A stretch of DNA of 64,000 nt from Berberis thunbergii. Lineage: Eukaryota; Streptophyta; Magnoliopsida; Ranunculales; Berberidaceae. The notes under the pieces are model-generated. The model made no database searches. It was not told the DNA's origin and saw only the letters and a list, made by a program, of their open reading frames with translations. Shown piece by piece: positions 52,778-64,000 of this stretch (the first letter of the stretch is position 1; the number at the start of each line of letters is the position of its first letter). Location of the stretch: assembly GCA_003290165.1 (NCBI GenBank), contig QNQO01000818.1, positions 248,001 through 312,000 on the forward strand, given 5' to 3'. Both the position numbers and the translations under genes were made by a program.

Positions 52778-54700
52778 TCATTCATCAATGATCATATTGT
52801 TCTTCACCTCTGTTGATGGAATATAGCATTCGAAAACGAAACCTTGAATCCACCATGTAAGAAGATGAAATAACCTTTATCCGTTATTGCTTCTTTGATA
52901 ATTAAGACTTTGCATCCCTATCATTTGTCCCTGTTTTCAGTTATGGTTCTTACTTTTGTCCAACTTAACATTTGGTCTGTCTTTTTTTTTCCCAAGTGTG
53001 ATTACTGTATTTTGAAATAACTTCTTACAGGAAAATCACAAAGAACTTGAAAAAATAATTTCATGTGGATCCATGCAAAGTTCAACAAAAGTAGGATCCA
53101 AGCATAAGTCCGTACAAATAATTAGAATTGTGAACCTAAATTAAATATCTTCCCTATATGAACACGTAAGATTGTCTTTGTTGTCAATGGTAGTCTGGTT
53201 GGATGGTTAAGGCTATGGTGGTTTAACCTTCACGTCTTGGATTCTATACTCACGGGCAACATCTCGCCTTTCATTAAAAAAAAAAAAAAAAAAACGATTG
53301 TCATTGTTGTGCTTCTTACTTTCCAACTATGCCTCTAATCGTAACCCATGATTGTTCCTAATGTAAAACATTAGGATATCCTATGATATTACAGTTAGCA
53401 ACAAAATCTACTAGAATCAAAATATATAAATTTGGTCGGAACGACCCAATTTGTATTGTTGTTGACTCTGCAGGACATGCGTGCTAATTTTGAACTTCAG
53501 GTCCTCGCATGTGCATAAAACAATGGCTTTCACCTCATTTGCAGGACAGAGAAAGCATAAACTTTTCTTCGGGTGTGTTTGATTTTTTGGTGTTTCATGA
53601 AAAAGAAATTTTTTCCTTCAAAATTGAGTTTTTCGGTGTTTAATTTTTCATAGAAAAAAAATCTTTTCTGCCGTAAAAGATTTTTCGCTTGAAACAAAAA
53701 ACTCTGATCTTTTCACTCACCGACGACTCTCTAATAGAGTCAAAACGCTCAAGAGAATACCCCCATTTTGAGCAATGATAAAGAGAAGGTCAGCTGGACA
53801 ATACCGTCATTTAGAGCAATGACAAAAAAAGACAGAGGGTGACTCAAGGGACTTGAAATCCAAAATTAGCGTCCCTATCCTATTAGAGTTGGAATGTGGT
53901 TTTGGGACTTAAAATCAAATATTGTGATTTGGGTTTTTGAGTTAATTTCGGTCACCTGATTTTAAGAAATATTTTGTTTAATATTCTATTTTTGTGTATA
54001 AAAAAGGTAAAATTTTAGATATGATTTTAAATATAATAATATAAGTTATGCATTTTAAATTCTTAAATACTAAATAAAAAATATCACACAACTCGTAGTG
54101 TCATATTGACTACATATTACGTAAGAATTACTCACATGATACTAAAATAATATTATAGAAAGTTAAAATATACAGAGATTAATATATTTCTTTCTTTTCT
54201 CAGAAATATTTCGATATTTAAAAGAGATTTCGATAATTTGCAAATATAAAATATTTCATGAAATTTCAACATATTTCGATAAATCACATTCCTTGTTTGA
54301 AGTGCATTCCCCCCGTCAAAATATAACTAGTGTGGTTTCATGATTTCAACTATAGTCGTTATCATCTTCATATTTAAATTTAATTTAATTTAAAAAAAAA
54401 AAAAAAACAAACAAACCTACAGTGGTTTCAAATGGATATTCTAGTGTGGTGGTATGAAGAAATGTGTGGGCGTACATAACTCGCCCCTGTCGAGGATATA
54501 AGAGGAACGTTAGTTTCGCGGGAACTTGTTTTCGATGCAAATACGAAGCATTGAAACCCTACTGAAGTTCAAGCAGAGACCTTTCGACTACCTCTCACTC
54601 ATCACTTGATTCAAGCAGAGATTTTTATCGATCCCAATCTATCCTCGATCGATTCATTGCCCCCCTCCCCCAATTGAAAAAGTAGAGACCCCAGAGAATA
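52778..54700. other. Intergenic DNA between the GDSL and PPR genes
   Basis: Includes the GDSL 3' UTR and a SINE (53185-53295). AT-rich DNA follows, with an A-run at 54391-54406. A CT-rich stretch before 54700 is probably the PPR leader. No other gene is seen. Confidence 0.6.
53185..53295 (+). mobile_element. tRNA-type SINE (plus strand)
   Basis: Head AATGGTAGTCTGGTTGGATG with A-box, a degenerate B-box (TCTTGGATTCTATACTC), and a poly-A tail. It is flanked by GATTGTCTTTGTTGT (53170-53184) and GATTGTCATTGTTGT (53296-53310), a 15-bp target duplication with one mismatch. Same subfamily as 12033-12146. Confidence 0.85.
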
Positions 54701-54712
54701 ATGTTGTGCTGA
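54701..54712 (+). promoter_or_regulatory. Minimal upstream ORF before the PPR start
   Basis: ATG TTG TGC TGA ends three bases before the PPR ATG at 54716. If transcribed, scanning ribosomes would meet it first, so it could lower translation. Transcript support is needed to know whether it is in the leader. Confidence 0.4.
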
Positions 54713-54715
54713 AAT

Positions 54716-56843
54716 ATGTTTTACCGAACGGCGCGGTTCTTAACGACTCGATATCGAGACCAATGTTCTAGTGCTGTTTTCAATGCGAACAATATGATAT
54801 CCCATCGTGCGCGTATGGGCAAGATCGAACTTGCTCGAAAGGTGTTTGATGAAATGCCTGATAAGAGTGTTATTTCTTGGAACGCTATAATAGCTGGGTA
54901 CTTTCAGACCCATCAACCCAAAGAAGCGCGTAGGTTGTTTGAAAAAATGCCTGAGAGAAATATAGCTTCTTGGAATGGAATGGTTTCAGGGTATGTTAAG
55001 AATAGGATGATTAGAGAGGCGCGGAGGATTTTCGATACTATGCCGGAAAGGAACATAGTTTCATGGACTTCAATGGTTAGAGGGTATGTGCAGGAGGGGG
55101 TGATGGATGAAGCAGAATCGCTTTTTAGAGAAATGCCGGAGAAGAATGTTATTTCTTGTACTGTTATGTTGGGTGGGTTGATTCAGAATCGGAGGATTGA
55201 TGAGGCAAGAGAGCTTTTTGATAGTATGCCTGAGAAGGATGTGGTTGCGAGGACGAGTATGGTCGGAGGGTATTGTCAGGACGGGCGTTTGAGAGAAGCG
55301 CGTGAACTTTTTGATGCTATGCCGCGGCGGAATGTTATTTCTTGGACTACGATGATAACGGGTTATGCTCAGAATTTACAGGTGGATATTGCTAGGAAGC
55401 TCTTTGAGGTGATGCCAGAGAAGAATGAAGTGTCTTGGACGGCGATGTTGACGGGTTATACACAATGTGGTAGGATTGAAGAAGCATCTGAACTTTTTAA
55501 AATAATGCCTGAGAAGTCGGTTGTGTCTTGTAATGCAATGATTCTTGGGTATGGTCATAATGGGAAGATAGAGGAGGCGAGAAAAGTTTTTGATCAAATG
55601 AGGCAAAAGGATGATTGCACATGGAGTGCAATAATTAAGGGGTATGAACGGAATGGATTAGAGTTGGAAGCACTTGACATGTTTGCTTCAATGCAAAGAG
55701 CAGGTGTTCAGGCGAACTATGCATCGTTGATTAGTATTCTTAATGTTTGTTCCAGCCTAGCCATTCTCGATCAGGGTAGGCAGATTCATGCCAAAGTGGT
55801 AAAATCAGATTTTGGTGCAGAAGTATATCTTGCATCCGCTTTGCTCACAATGTATGTTAAATGTGGTGATCTTGTCAAAGCTAGACGAGTATTTGACAAG
55901 TTTGCTCCGAAAGATGTTGTCATGTGGAATTCTATGATTACAGGGTACGCGCAGCATGGCCGTGGAGAAGAAGCCTTGCAAGTTTTTGGGGATATGTGCA
56001 ATGCAGGCATGATACCTGATGCTATTACCTTTGTTGGGTTTCTTTCAGCCTGTAGCTATACAGGGAGGGTAGAGGATGGAATCAAAATTTTTGAATCTAT
56101 GAAATCGAAGTATTCAGTGGATCCAACTACTGAGGCATTATGCTTGCATGGTTGATCTGCTTGGTCGAGCTGGCCAAATCCATGAAGCATTGGACATGAT
56201 CAGAAACATGCCTGTTGAAGCAGATGCTGTTGTCTGGGGTTCCCTATTAGGAGCGTGCAAAATCCACATGAATGCGGATGTGGCTGAAATAGCAGCTGAT
56301 AAGCTTTTGCATCTTGAACCCAGAAATGCCGGGCCTTCTATCTTATTGTCAAATATTTATGCATCAAACAAGAGATGGAAAGATGTCGAAGAGCTGCGAA
56401 AATCTATGAGAGTGAGAAACCTGAGCAAGTCCCCTGGTTGCAGCTGGATTGAAGTCGAGAATAAAGTCCATATGTTTACAGGAGGAGATGATGTGGTCCA
56501 CCCTGAACACAAAATGATTGTGGATAAATTGGAGAAATTGGGCAGTATGCTGAGGGAGGCAGGGTACAGTCCTGATGGTAGCTTTGTGATGCATGATGTG
56601 GATGAGGAGCAGAAGATGTATAACTTGGGTTATCACAGTGAGAAAATAGCTGTGGCATACGGGCTATTGAAGGTTCCTGAAGGAAGGCCTATTCGGGTCA
56701 TGAAGAACCTCAGGGTATGCGGAGATTGTCATTCCGCTATAAAACTGATTGCCAAGTTCACAAGCCGAGAGATCATATTGAGGGATGCCAATCGATTCCA
56801 TCATTTTAAGGATGGTTTTTGCTCATGTGGAGATTATTGGTGA
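54716..56843 (+). CDS. DYW-class pentatricopeptide repeat protein, one-base frameshift
   Basis: Single-exon gene, about 708 residues without the break. The N-terminus (MFYRTARFLTTRYRDQ) looks like an organellar, probably mitochondrial, targeting peptide. About eight consecutive short S-type repeats of roughly 31 residues follow (pattern ARxxFDxMPExNVxSW), then P/L/S repeats and E/E+ motifs. The DYW deaminase-like domain has HSEK, CGDCHSA, RFHHF and the terminal CSCGDYW. Such proteins specify C-to-U editing sites in organellar RNA. Anomaly: GG at 56134-56135 has one base too many; the first frame ends at TGA 56153-56155, while the DYW half is open in another frame (to 56843). It is either a very recent pseudogene or a sequence error, because everything else is clean. 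Confidence 0.92.
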
Positions 56844-57723
56844 TGTTCTAGCATCCCACATTTAATTAACCTGAGGACCAATTTGGGCCATTGTGATGTA
56901 GCAATGCAATAGACCTACCCTATACAATCAGGTCTTGAGAGCAACCAATCGGTGGGAACATTTATAATGCCAGAGCTTTATGGAGAAGATATTGTTGGAT
57001 CGAGGTAATCAATGCCTTTTGACATTCTTTCAGATAATTGAATCAGCGATAATAACAATTGCAACTAATGTGTTATGTTGAAAAAGATGATGTCCAGTTA
57101 ATTACATTTCCATTGCTTTAGTTAAAGGCCTGTACTCGCAAAGAGAAGGAAATGTCAGATTCAACGGAGATGGCAATTTGAGATCACCACCATTCCTTGT
57201 GTGCAAATGAGGTTCTGTGATTTCTCTGGTTGGAAGTATGAGAGGAGTTCTCAAACCACAAGAACTATCTTGGAGAAATGGCGTTGCAAGAGATCTCGTT
57301 CTGGTGAACTAGAAGGAAACATGGATTCTGATCAGGTGATCTTTTGTTCTTTTTCCTATTCAAATTCACTTCTTTGCTTATGAGTTTTAAGTTTGTAATT
57401 AGTGCTTGTTAATTTTCATCTTGTAGATAACTTACAAAATGCGCTTATTACCAGAATGAAGTTCATATTGAGGAATTTTTTTGTTGTCTTCCTAGTTATG
57501 ATTCACTTGAGCCTTTTTCGAAAATATTATTTTTCACTGCATGTATTTCCTATTTATAAAGATTACAATTGACTTATTTGTTGATTATATTTCCACATAC
57601 TCATAAAGTAAGAGACACAACATTCGTTCCCTGTTAGAGATTTTATTTATTCGCTTTGGTCATACTGAAGTTTCACTAAAATATGTACTGGTACATTCCA
57701 TATTTTGTTACATATACGATATA
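56844..57723. other. PPR 3' region, possibly with spliced 3' UTR
   Basis: Donor-like GATCGAG|GTAATC (57004) and acceptor-like TGCTTTAG|TTAAAG (57120) suggest a possible 3' UTR intron. A GC-richer block, 57121-57335, ends at CAG|GTGATC. No second gene is recognised. Confidence 0.35.
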
Positions 57724-58477
57724 CTAGAGTATGGCCCGTGCCGTTGGCACTCTACATAATTTTATTTTTTCCAAATATTTTGTACTGGACACCTCCGTCT
57801 CTATCCCCATTTTCACTCTCAATTAGTATTGAAGTGTAAACCTATTCTAAGGTAAAAATATATATTATAAATTTTTAGGGTTAAACTCATTTAAATTTAA
57901 ATACTTGGGGGGAAATTTAAACGCCGAGAATGAATTCTCCCATAATCTTTGAATTCGCCAAAATATTAAGTTTAAGGTTTTTGTTTAAATGTGCATTAAG
58001 ATGTCCGACTCATTTTTTCTAGTATGATCGGTATGTCTCATTGCTTTGAAAAATATTAAAGACATGAAATATATGATATGTTTTCTAATTATAAAATATA
58101 AAATATAAAAATTTTAGCGCATGTATTGATTATTAATTTTGTTGGAAAGATCTTTAAAAATACATTTCAACGATACTAAGTTTTCGAAAATCCGACAACG
58201 ATGTAGATAATTATGATAATTTTCATTTTGCTAAAAGGAAAACACAATATTTATCTCTCTGCCACGTGTATTCCACCAACTTTTTTCAAAATTTTTTCAT
58301 TATTTTTGCCCTTTTACATATTTTATATTTACCAATATGTCATCATACAAAATGAATCTCAACCCTCAAATTCAATACATTTCCCAACTTTCAATCCTAA
58401 CCATCTTTTATCTCCAATGCTTATGATTTGACTTTGTCCCAGTCAACAGTGAATAGTAAAACACCTATCTGAATTAT
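57724..58477 (-). mobile_element. Helitron-like element, single copy
   Basis: Starts CTAGAGTATG on the plus strand and sits after a host A. The minus-strand 3' end is a perfect hairpin, GTGCC-AAC-GGCAC, about 11 bases before CTAG. The internal sequence matches the array at 38.8-41.7 kb through CACCTATCTGAATT, where similarity stops before the expected TC end. About 750 bp, non-coding. Confidence 0.75.
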
Positions 58478-60253
58478 CCAAATAAAATAATGTGAATTAG
58501 CTCTCTTTCAGAACGTGCTCTTATATTTCTTACTCAACCTGGGAAGTAACAAAAACGGCTGGGTTAAAGTGTGGCCTAAAACCAGTAAATCTGTTTATGT
58601 CAGCCTGTTTCATTATTGAAGCCGCTAATTCAACGTACTTAATTAACCTATATCTCCCTCGATAATAACTGTTATCCGATTATTTTATAGGTTATATATA
58701 CCTAACCATTCATTCTTTGGCATATATTACAGTATCAAATCTAGTGAACTGTTTTTTGAATATTTAGATGAAATTGCAGCCACGAATTAACTATTTTATC
58801 ATATGTCATGATACCTTTTCAAATAATTATCCACACTTTCTTACTGGTTTTAGTTGAAACATATGGCAACAGCTAGCTTGAGACCTAATTACCCAATTGG
58901 CCAACCTTTTCCAAATCCATAAGAAAAACTCAAGTTTTAGTACATATAAACACATGTATCATCCCTGTCGTCTTTTTCACAAAGGTAACTGCATTAGATC
59001 CAGAAAGACCTTATTGGAATGTGATTTAGTGGAGACACTGGGAATCAAATAAAGGCTATATGATCCTGGACAATACTTTCTGGTAAATGTCAATGTAGCT
59101 AATAGCATGCAGTGTCTTGTAGTAAGAATTAGCTATGTAGAATGAATTGTAGATGCTAGGAGCTATGTAGCATCTGGGAACCGAAAGAAGGTGGGATAAA
59201 AAGCTAGATACGGCTCTTCTTTGGATCACATAACCTCTTGATAGTAAGTCGAGCAACTTGTTACTATATCAACACTCAACAGGGACTTGAACACTGGAGA
59301 TTGGGTGAGTGACAGGGAGAAAACAACATTTTGACGGTACAATCAGGCTTCAGTTCAACCTTTCTGTTTGTCGTACACAGTTTTCTAAAGTTTTTTTTTT
59401 TTTTTTTTTTTTTTTCTATACCACATATTTGAGACTGTCAGACTGAGTCATTAGTACTGCAATTAGTTGAGGCGGGTTTGTAGGCATGTGGCATATCACT
59501 TAGTGGTAAATCTTATGAAGAATTAATTGAATGGAGTTCTACTCCAGCTCCTGCTACCTTCTTAAAAAAGAAAAGAAAAGAAAAGAAAAGAAAAAATGAT
59601 AAGTGATATTAGAGGGGACTGCTCCATCAAGTGGCCTGGCTGATGAGTGTGTTTCTTCTATGTAGATGGTTCTAGTATTATGAAGTTGGGACAGTGAACT
59701 ACATTTAAGTTCTGCAAGGAAAATTTTGTGCAAACTCGCTCGATACTGTTTATGGGTGCATTATTCGGACTTGAGCCTCCCTCGTTGTCTATGAGCGGTG
59801 ACAAGAGATTGATCGATATCTCCCATATACCAAACGTATATTCCACGCGTTGTGTTTTCGATGGATATGTTTGTTCAATTATGGTATCAGATTACTTCTA
59901 ATATCTCTGTTAAGGGGAACTTCTTTTGATGCCTAGTTTTGTTTAGTGCGGGATTTATATGCAAGACAATCATGAAAGCTCATTAAGGTTTCCCTTTTGT
60001 ATTCTTTTCCATCAATAAAATTGGACCTTGAAGCAAAACACTGAGTATCTTGGGTGGTGTAGTCTTAAATAAACTTAGTTTAGAGGGTAGATAAAGGTCT
60101 TCATTCATTGGATCATGGTTCATACATAGATGACCAAATGGTTGGTGAAGAAGAAGGGAAGGAGGGTCTACTTTTAGTATAGCCGTTAACATTCTGACAT
60201 ATGGCATAGTTAGAACCCACAAGATGCAAAGCTTTTAGTCATCATTTTATTAG
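58478..60253. other. Gene-free intergenic DNA
   Basis: AT-rich, with a T-run near 59391-59415. A possible SINE lies at about 59480-59597, with an A-box-like TATCACTTAGTGGTAAAT, a B-box-like GGAGTTCTACTCC and an AAAAG-repeat tail. No protein gene is supported. Confidence 0.5.
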
Positions 60254-60262
60254 GTCCTACCA

Positions 60263-60436
60263 CTTTTTTTTTTGGAAAGCGAGTTGGGTTTTTATAGGAT
60301 CCCATAACCTATCAACAAGGTGCGACCTACAGGTCAACACCATAAGAAAGTAACCATGCCGCTGGTGGGTCTCGAACCTAGGACGTGGAAATAAACCCAC
60401 ACAGCCCTAACCACTCGACCATAACACCATTAGCAA
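60263..60436 (-). mobile_element. tRNA-type SINE (minus strand)
   Basis: On the minus strand: head GTGTTATGGTCGAGTGGTTA, B-box GGTTCGAGACCC, body with a TGGTGGGTTT..GGTCGCACC arrangement and a poly-A tail. The flanking GTCCTACCA repeats (60254-60262 and 60437-60445) form a 9-bp target duplication. Both polymerase III boxes are close to consensus. Confidence 0.8.
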
Positions 60437-60460
60437 GTCCTACCATAAGATGACAAAGAA

Positions 60461-60535
60461 GGTTTTATCATTGTGACAATCTCAACCAGGTCCTACCACT
60501 TGGTAAATGGTTGAGATTGTCACAATGATAAAACC
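60461..60535. repeat. Perfect 28-bp inverted repeat with 19-bp loop
   Basis: Arm 60461-60488 is exactly complementary to 60508-60535. The loop GGTCCTACCACTTGGTAAA contains the same phrase as the SINE target site at 60253-60264. No transposon ends or target duplication flank it. Confidence 0.9.
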
Positions 60536-60545
60536 CTCTTTTTCT

Positions 60546-61289
60546 TCTTTATTGACATATGGTTTTGTCTCTGCCCTTCAAAATTCTTCCAGGAGTCGAT
60601 TCTATAGAATGAGAGTGAGGGGGAATTCATGCTAGACAAAATCATTGGAGTGCAACCATACAGAACCATCCTATCAGAAATTAGGGTTTCTCAATTGCTT
60701 TGTATTTGTTGACCTTCACCTTGTTTGGGAGAGATTAAAGAACGCTCAGCTGAAACATATGACTTAGTGGTGAAGTGGTTGCGTTTTGCACTTTAAGAAA
60801 GGAGGAGACTTAAGCAATAAGTGTCATTACAAGCTCTTGACACTGTTTCTGAGTCCCTCCAAAATTTTAAAAGTTTCTATCAGGTGTTGAAAAGCTTGTA
60901 AAGGGTATGATAAAAACAAAAAAAAAAAAAAAAAAAAAAGGGCCCTTTTTCATTTTTTTTTTTGAGTGGAATTTGGTCTCTAATTGCTGCTCTCCATGCC
61001 AATAATTGAACTTTGGAATTCTTGATGTCATTCTTTCAGATGCCGTTATTCTGTTGTCACCGAGTAACTGAGTTAGAATAATGTTTCAGTCCCTCTGTGT
61101 GCACCAAGTTGTCAGAATAACATTCAATATATGTCTTGAGTTTGAACATGACCATGTATTTTATTGGTAATTATTCTTTGTGAAATGCTTTCTGCATATC
61201 TTCTGCGCTGCATTCTAAATATTTCTCTCCACAATTTTGAGAGAAAACATGAGATTATAGGTCATCTTCAACTTTAAATTTTGGCGTCA
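60546..61289. other. Gene-free DNA
   Basis: Contains a tRNA-like phrase (ATGACTTAGTGGTGAAGTGG, about 60760) and an A-run near 60919-60940, possibly another old SINE. No gene is seen. Confidence 0.4.
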
Positions 61290-61523
61290 GTCTCATTTTT
61301 TCCTTTTTTTCACCCTTTCATTTTCTTCATTGTTTGACACATAATGTAACTTTACATTGTTGTGACTTGTCCATTTTGACTCTCTTTAGTGGAATCAAGC
61401 CCCATTTACTTTTTTCCACCCTTTCCTTTTCTTCATTGTTTGACCAATTTGACACATAATGTAACTTTACATTATTGTGACTTGTCCATTTTGACTCTAT
61501 TTATGGAATCAAGCCCCATTTAG
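61290..61523. repeat. ~115-bp imperfect tandem duplication
   Basis: The block CATTGTTTGAC..CACATAATGTAACTTTACAT..GTGACTTGTCCATTTTGACT..GGAATCAAGCCCCATTTA occurs twice in tandem, with a small internal duplication of the TTTGAC word in the second copy. Confidence 0.85.
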
Positions 61524-61584
61524 CAGAGGATCCCATGTCAGCTTTTCAAGTATTTGGAAACAGTAGATGATTCAATATAGTTCT

Positions 61585-61599
61585 CTTTCTTTTTCTTTT

Positions 61600-61639
<40 letters not shown>

Positions 61640-61751
61640 CAAGCAGGGTTTTTCTAAGATTTCAGAACCTATAAAGATGCTGCAAGCTGAGTTTGAATCC
61701 ATGAATTAATAGTACCATCCGCCAAGCTCTAGAGCTGTCATGTCATTGGCA
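61585..61751 (-). mobile_element. tRNA-type SINE (minus strand)
   Basis: The minus strand has a B-box-like GGATTCAAACTC, a tail region (AGAAAAACCCTGCTTGTC) similar to that of the 60263-60436 SINE, and a long poly-A tail (plus-strand T-run). Flanks ATTCAATATAGTTCT (61570-61584) and ATTCAATATAATTCT (61752-61766) form a 15-bp target duplication with one mismatch. Confidence 0.75.
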
Positions 61752-62374
61752 ATTCAATATAATTCTTGCTCAACTTTTGTTGAAGAATCTGTCTAGAAGT
61801 TTGACAAAGTTGATGAAAAGCAATTGTATTGCTAATTAACTAATCTAAAACATCAATAGCTTAGGACATCTCTTTATATAAGCACTTGATTTTGGTTTTA
61901 TCAACCCATACACACAAAAAAGGTTTGTGGAGATGTTCAATTAGTATGATAAAGTAAACTACACCAACTTGTATCAAAATATCATTAGTTTTGGCATCTA
62001 TTAACAACTTCGATTATTAGGGTTTTACAAACCCTAAGTGAAGGCGGTGGATGATTCGGTGGGGAACGAAAGTTTTTCTTCTTTCATGATTGAATTACTT
62101 TGATCAAAAAATGAAGATCAAATGGATTGATTGTGATTCAGACGAGATCATAAAATATGAGAAATGCCACTCAATTTGCAATGATTTGTTTATGGTCTAT
62201 GTTTGGAAACTTTGAATTTGCTACTTAGGGAGGTCTTGATTGCAAGAAAGGTAGGTTGCACATTGTTTAGACTGTAGACTTTTAGACAGACAGATAGTTA
62301 AGATACTAACTGTACTTTAAGCAATCTAGGCAATTAGGAATGAAGATTAGCTATAGGTTTTGTTAAGCAAACAC

Positions 62375-62948
62375 TCATAAGAGCACTACTACGATGCTTG
62401 GCTTTGTGTCTTGTGTTGTGCTTGGTAATGCCAGGCCCGTTGATATTGCATCGGGATAGGTGTAACACCCATCTGCAGACAAGATCAACGGTGCTTGACA
62501 CCTACCAAGCACATCACCAGTCATAGTGCCAGGCATCCTAGAATTTTTGCATAAGAGCATTACTACGATGCTTGGCCCTGTGCTTGATAGGGTCGGGCAC
62601 CGTTGATACTGCATCGGGATAGGTGTAACACCCATCTCCAGGCAAGATCAACGGTGTCTGGCACCTACCAGGCATAGGGCCAGGCATCCTAGAATTTCTG
62701 CATAAGAGCACTACTACGATGCCTGATAGGGCCAGACACAGTTGATATTGCATCGGGATAGGTGTAACATCCATCTCCAGGCAAGATCAATGGTGTCTGG
62801 CACCTATCAGGCATCCTAGAATTTCTGCATAAGAGCACTACTACGATGCCTGGTAGGGCCAGGCACCGTTGATATTGCATCGGGATAGATGTAACACCCA
62901 TCTCCAGGCAAGATCAACGGTGTTTGACACCTACTAGGCATAGGGCCT
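62375..62948. repeat. Tandem repeat, four units of 120-176 bp with internal hairpins
   Basis: CATAAGAGCACTACTACGAT recurs at about 62376, 62551, 62701 and 62829. Each unit contains ACCGTTGAT and its complement ATCAACGGT, separated by about 45 bp around GCATCGGGATAGGTGTAACA, so each can fold. Units shorten from left to right by loss of middle segments. The open frames across it are a by-product of repeat structure. Confidence 0.85.
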
Positions 62949-64000
62949 GGTCAAGGGTATTCTTACTTTGATGATCTCGAGATAATTGATTCATGGAAAT
63001 CCTATGCCTTTTTTGCTTGTAATGAAATCAAAGCTGATGGTTAATTTTATTTCCTGATCAGCCGTAAAGTTAGACCCATTTGCATTAAGATGATTTTATT
63101 ATTATACTATTTTTTTTTCCGGTTCTTAAACATAAAACATGGATAAGTGTTTCAAGCTAATATGACATACAATAGGAATAAGCTAAACTGATTCGTTCTT
63201 TAGAAAAAACCAATATTATACTTATGTTTAGGTTAAGATGTAAACTGACTACTTAAAGAATAAATAAATAATATCAAAGTTGGAAGCATCCGATCACATA
63301 GATCTTACCCAACTCGATTAACTGATCGATATTAGGTTCCCTCAAAAATCAAAATCTCAAATGGATAACTTTTTATAGCTAAAACGAATCAAATTTACCT
63401 TTCTCTAAATCCATTCCATGCGCATTGTTCCTCCTATCCGATTCCGATTCGACAACCGCATTTGCCATATTTAGATTATCCTCGTCTTCCACATCGAAAA
63501 GGATCAAAACTTTCGGTAAACTTAAGCATCACTTACAGTGGTTTGAGATATTTTTCAACAACTAAAGGTTAATCACTATGTGGATGGAGTATCAAATATT
63601 GGAATCCACATCATAATAATCTTGTTTAGGCACCTTGAAATGTCAATATACCTAGATAATCAACTTGAAATATTCTAAGAGTTTTTTTTTTGTTAAAGCC
63701 ATCCGCATAATAGATTAATAATAAGAACATAGTTATCGTTTGAGACTATAGTCAAGTTGTGAGCTTCCATATTGAAGTATCTATAAACATATTTATAATT
63801 CCATGAATAAAACAAAATAAAAGGACAATTCCATGAATAAAACAAAATAAAAAGTCGTCTAATATTACTTATGATAGGACGCCAAAAGCAGTGCATAGCA
63901 AAACTAGATTCAGAGTCGTCATCATGATGAAGATCAAGAGTTATGAGTTATATGGAAGTGGTTGGATCACAATTTGTTTTAATAAAGAGCGATTCTATCT
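62949..64000. other. AT-rich gene-free DNA at the window end
   Basis: No gene or transposon end is recognised. A 30-bp period direct repeat (CCATGAATAAAACAAAATAA) lies at 63797-63852. Confidence 0.5.

Noticed and set aside
62375..62901. Overlapping minus-strand ORFs sharing YPDAISTV-like wording
   Set aside because: The repeated protein text mirrors the DNA tandem repeat, and the frames are broken at each unit boundary.

Overview
The window is AT-rich nuclear DNA from a flowering plant, most likely a dicot. The evidence is split genes with GT..AG introns, plant-specific families (alpha-expansin, DYW-class PPR, ECT-type YTH reader, ENOD8/FXG1-like GDSL lipase, WW-DEAD-box helicase) and a plant transposon load (Ty3/gypsy, Helitrons, hAT and Mutator-like MITEs, tRNA-type SINEs). 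I cannot name the species.

Layout. 1-0.87 kb: decayed copia end on the minus strand. 1.3-8.5 kb: WW-domain DEAD-box RNA helicase (RH40-like), plus strand. 8.5-13.3 kb: gene-free DNA with one SINE and three MITEs, two of them inserted side by side. 13.4-23.4 kb: m6A reader of the YTH/ECT family with a 4.6-kb intron inside the YTH domain. 25-38 kb: a tandemly duplicated unit (unknown gene fragment, shared upstream block, alpha-expansin). One unit carries a 3.3-kb Helitron whose body is mostly a 170-bp tandem satellite; the other unit preserves the empty insertion site. 33.1-34.8 kb: LINE remnant. 38.8-41.7 kb: head-to-tail Helitron-like elements, one holding a long CAN-trinucleotide tract. 42.5-48.9 kb: young 5.8-kb Ty3/gypsy element inserted 9 bp inside the end of a small hAT element. 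49.5-52.8 kb: GDSL esterase/lipase, five exons, intact. 54.7-56.8 kb: DYW-class PPR gene, presumably an organellar RNA editing factor. 57.7-64 kb: one more Helitron, SINEs, a perfect 28-bp inverted repeat, tandem repeats and no convincing gene.

The genes do not form a pathway. The helicase and YTH protein act on RNA in nucleus or cytosol, the PPR protein on organellar RNA, and the expansins and GDSL enzyme in the apoplast or secretory route.

Three of the six host genes (helicase, YTH, PPR) are each broken by exactly one single-base indel, two of them in A/T homopolymers, while all flanking exons and splice sites are clean. The gypsy reading frames show similar single-base breaks. Either the assembly has residual indel errors or these genes are very recently inactivated; raw reads would decide.

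I found no convincing new biological system. The most informative structures are the satellite-bearing Helitron with its paralogous empty site and the nested gypsy-in-hAT insertion.
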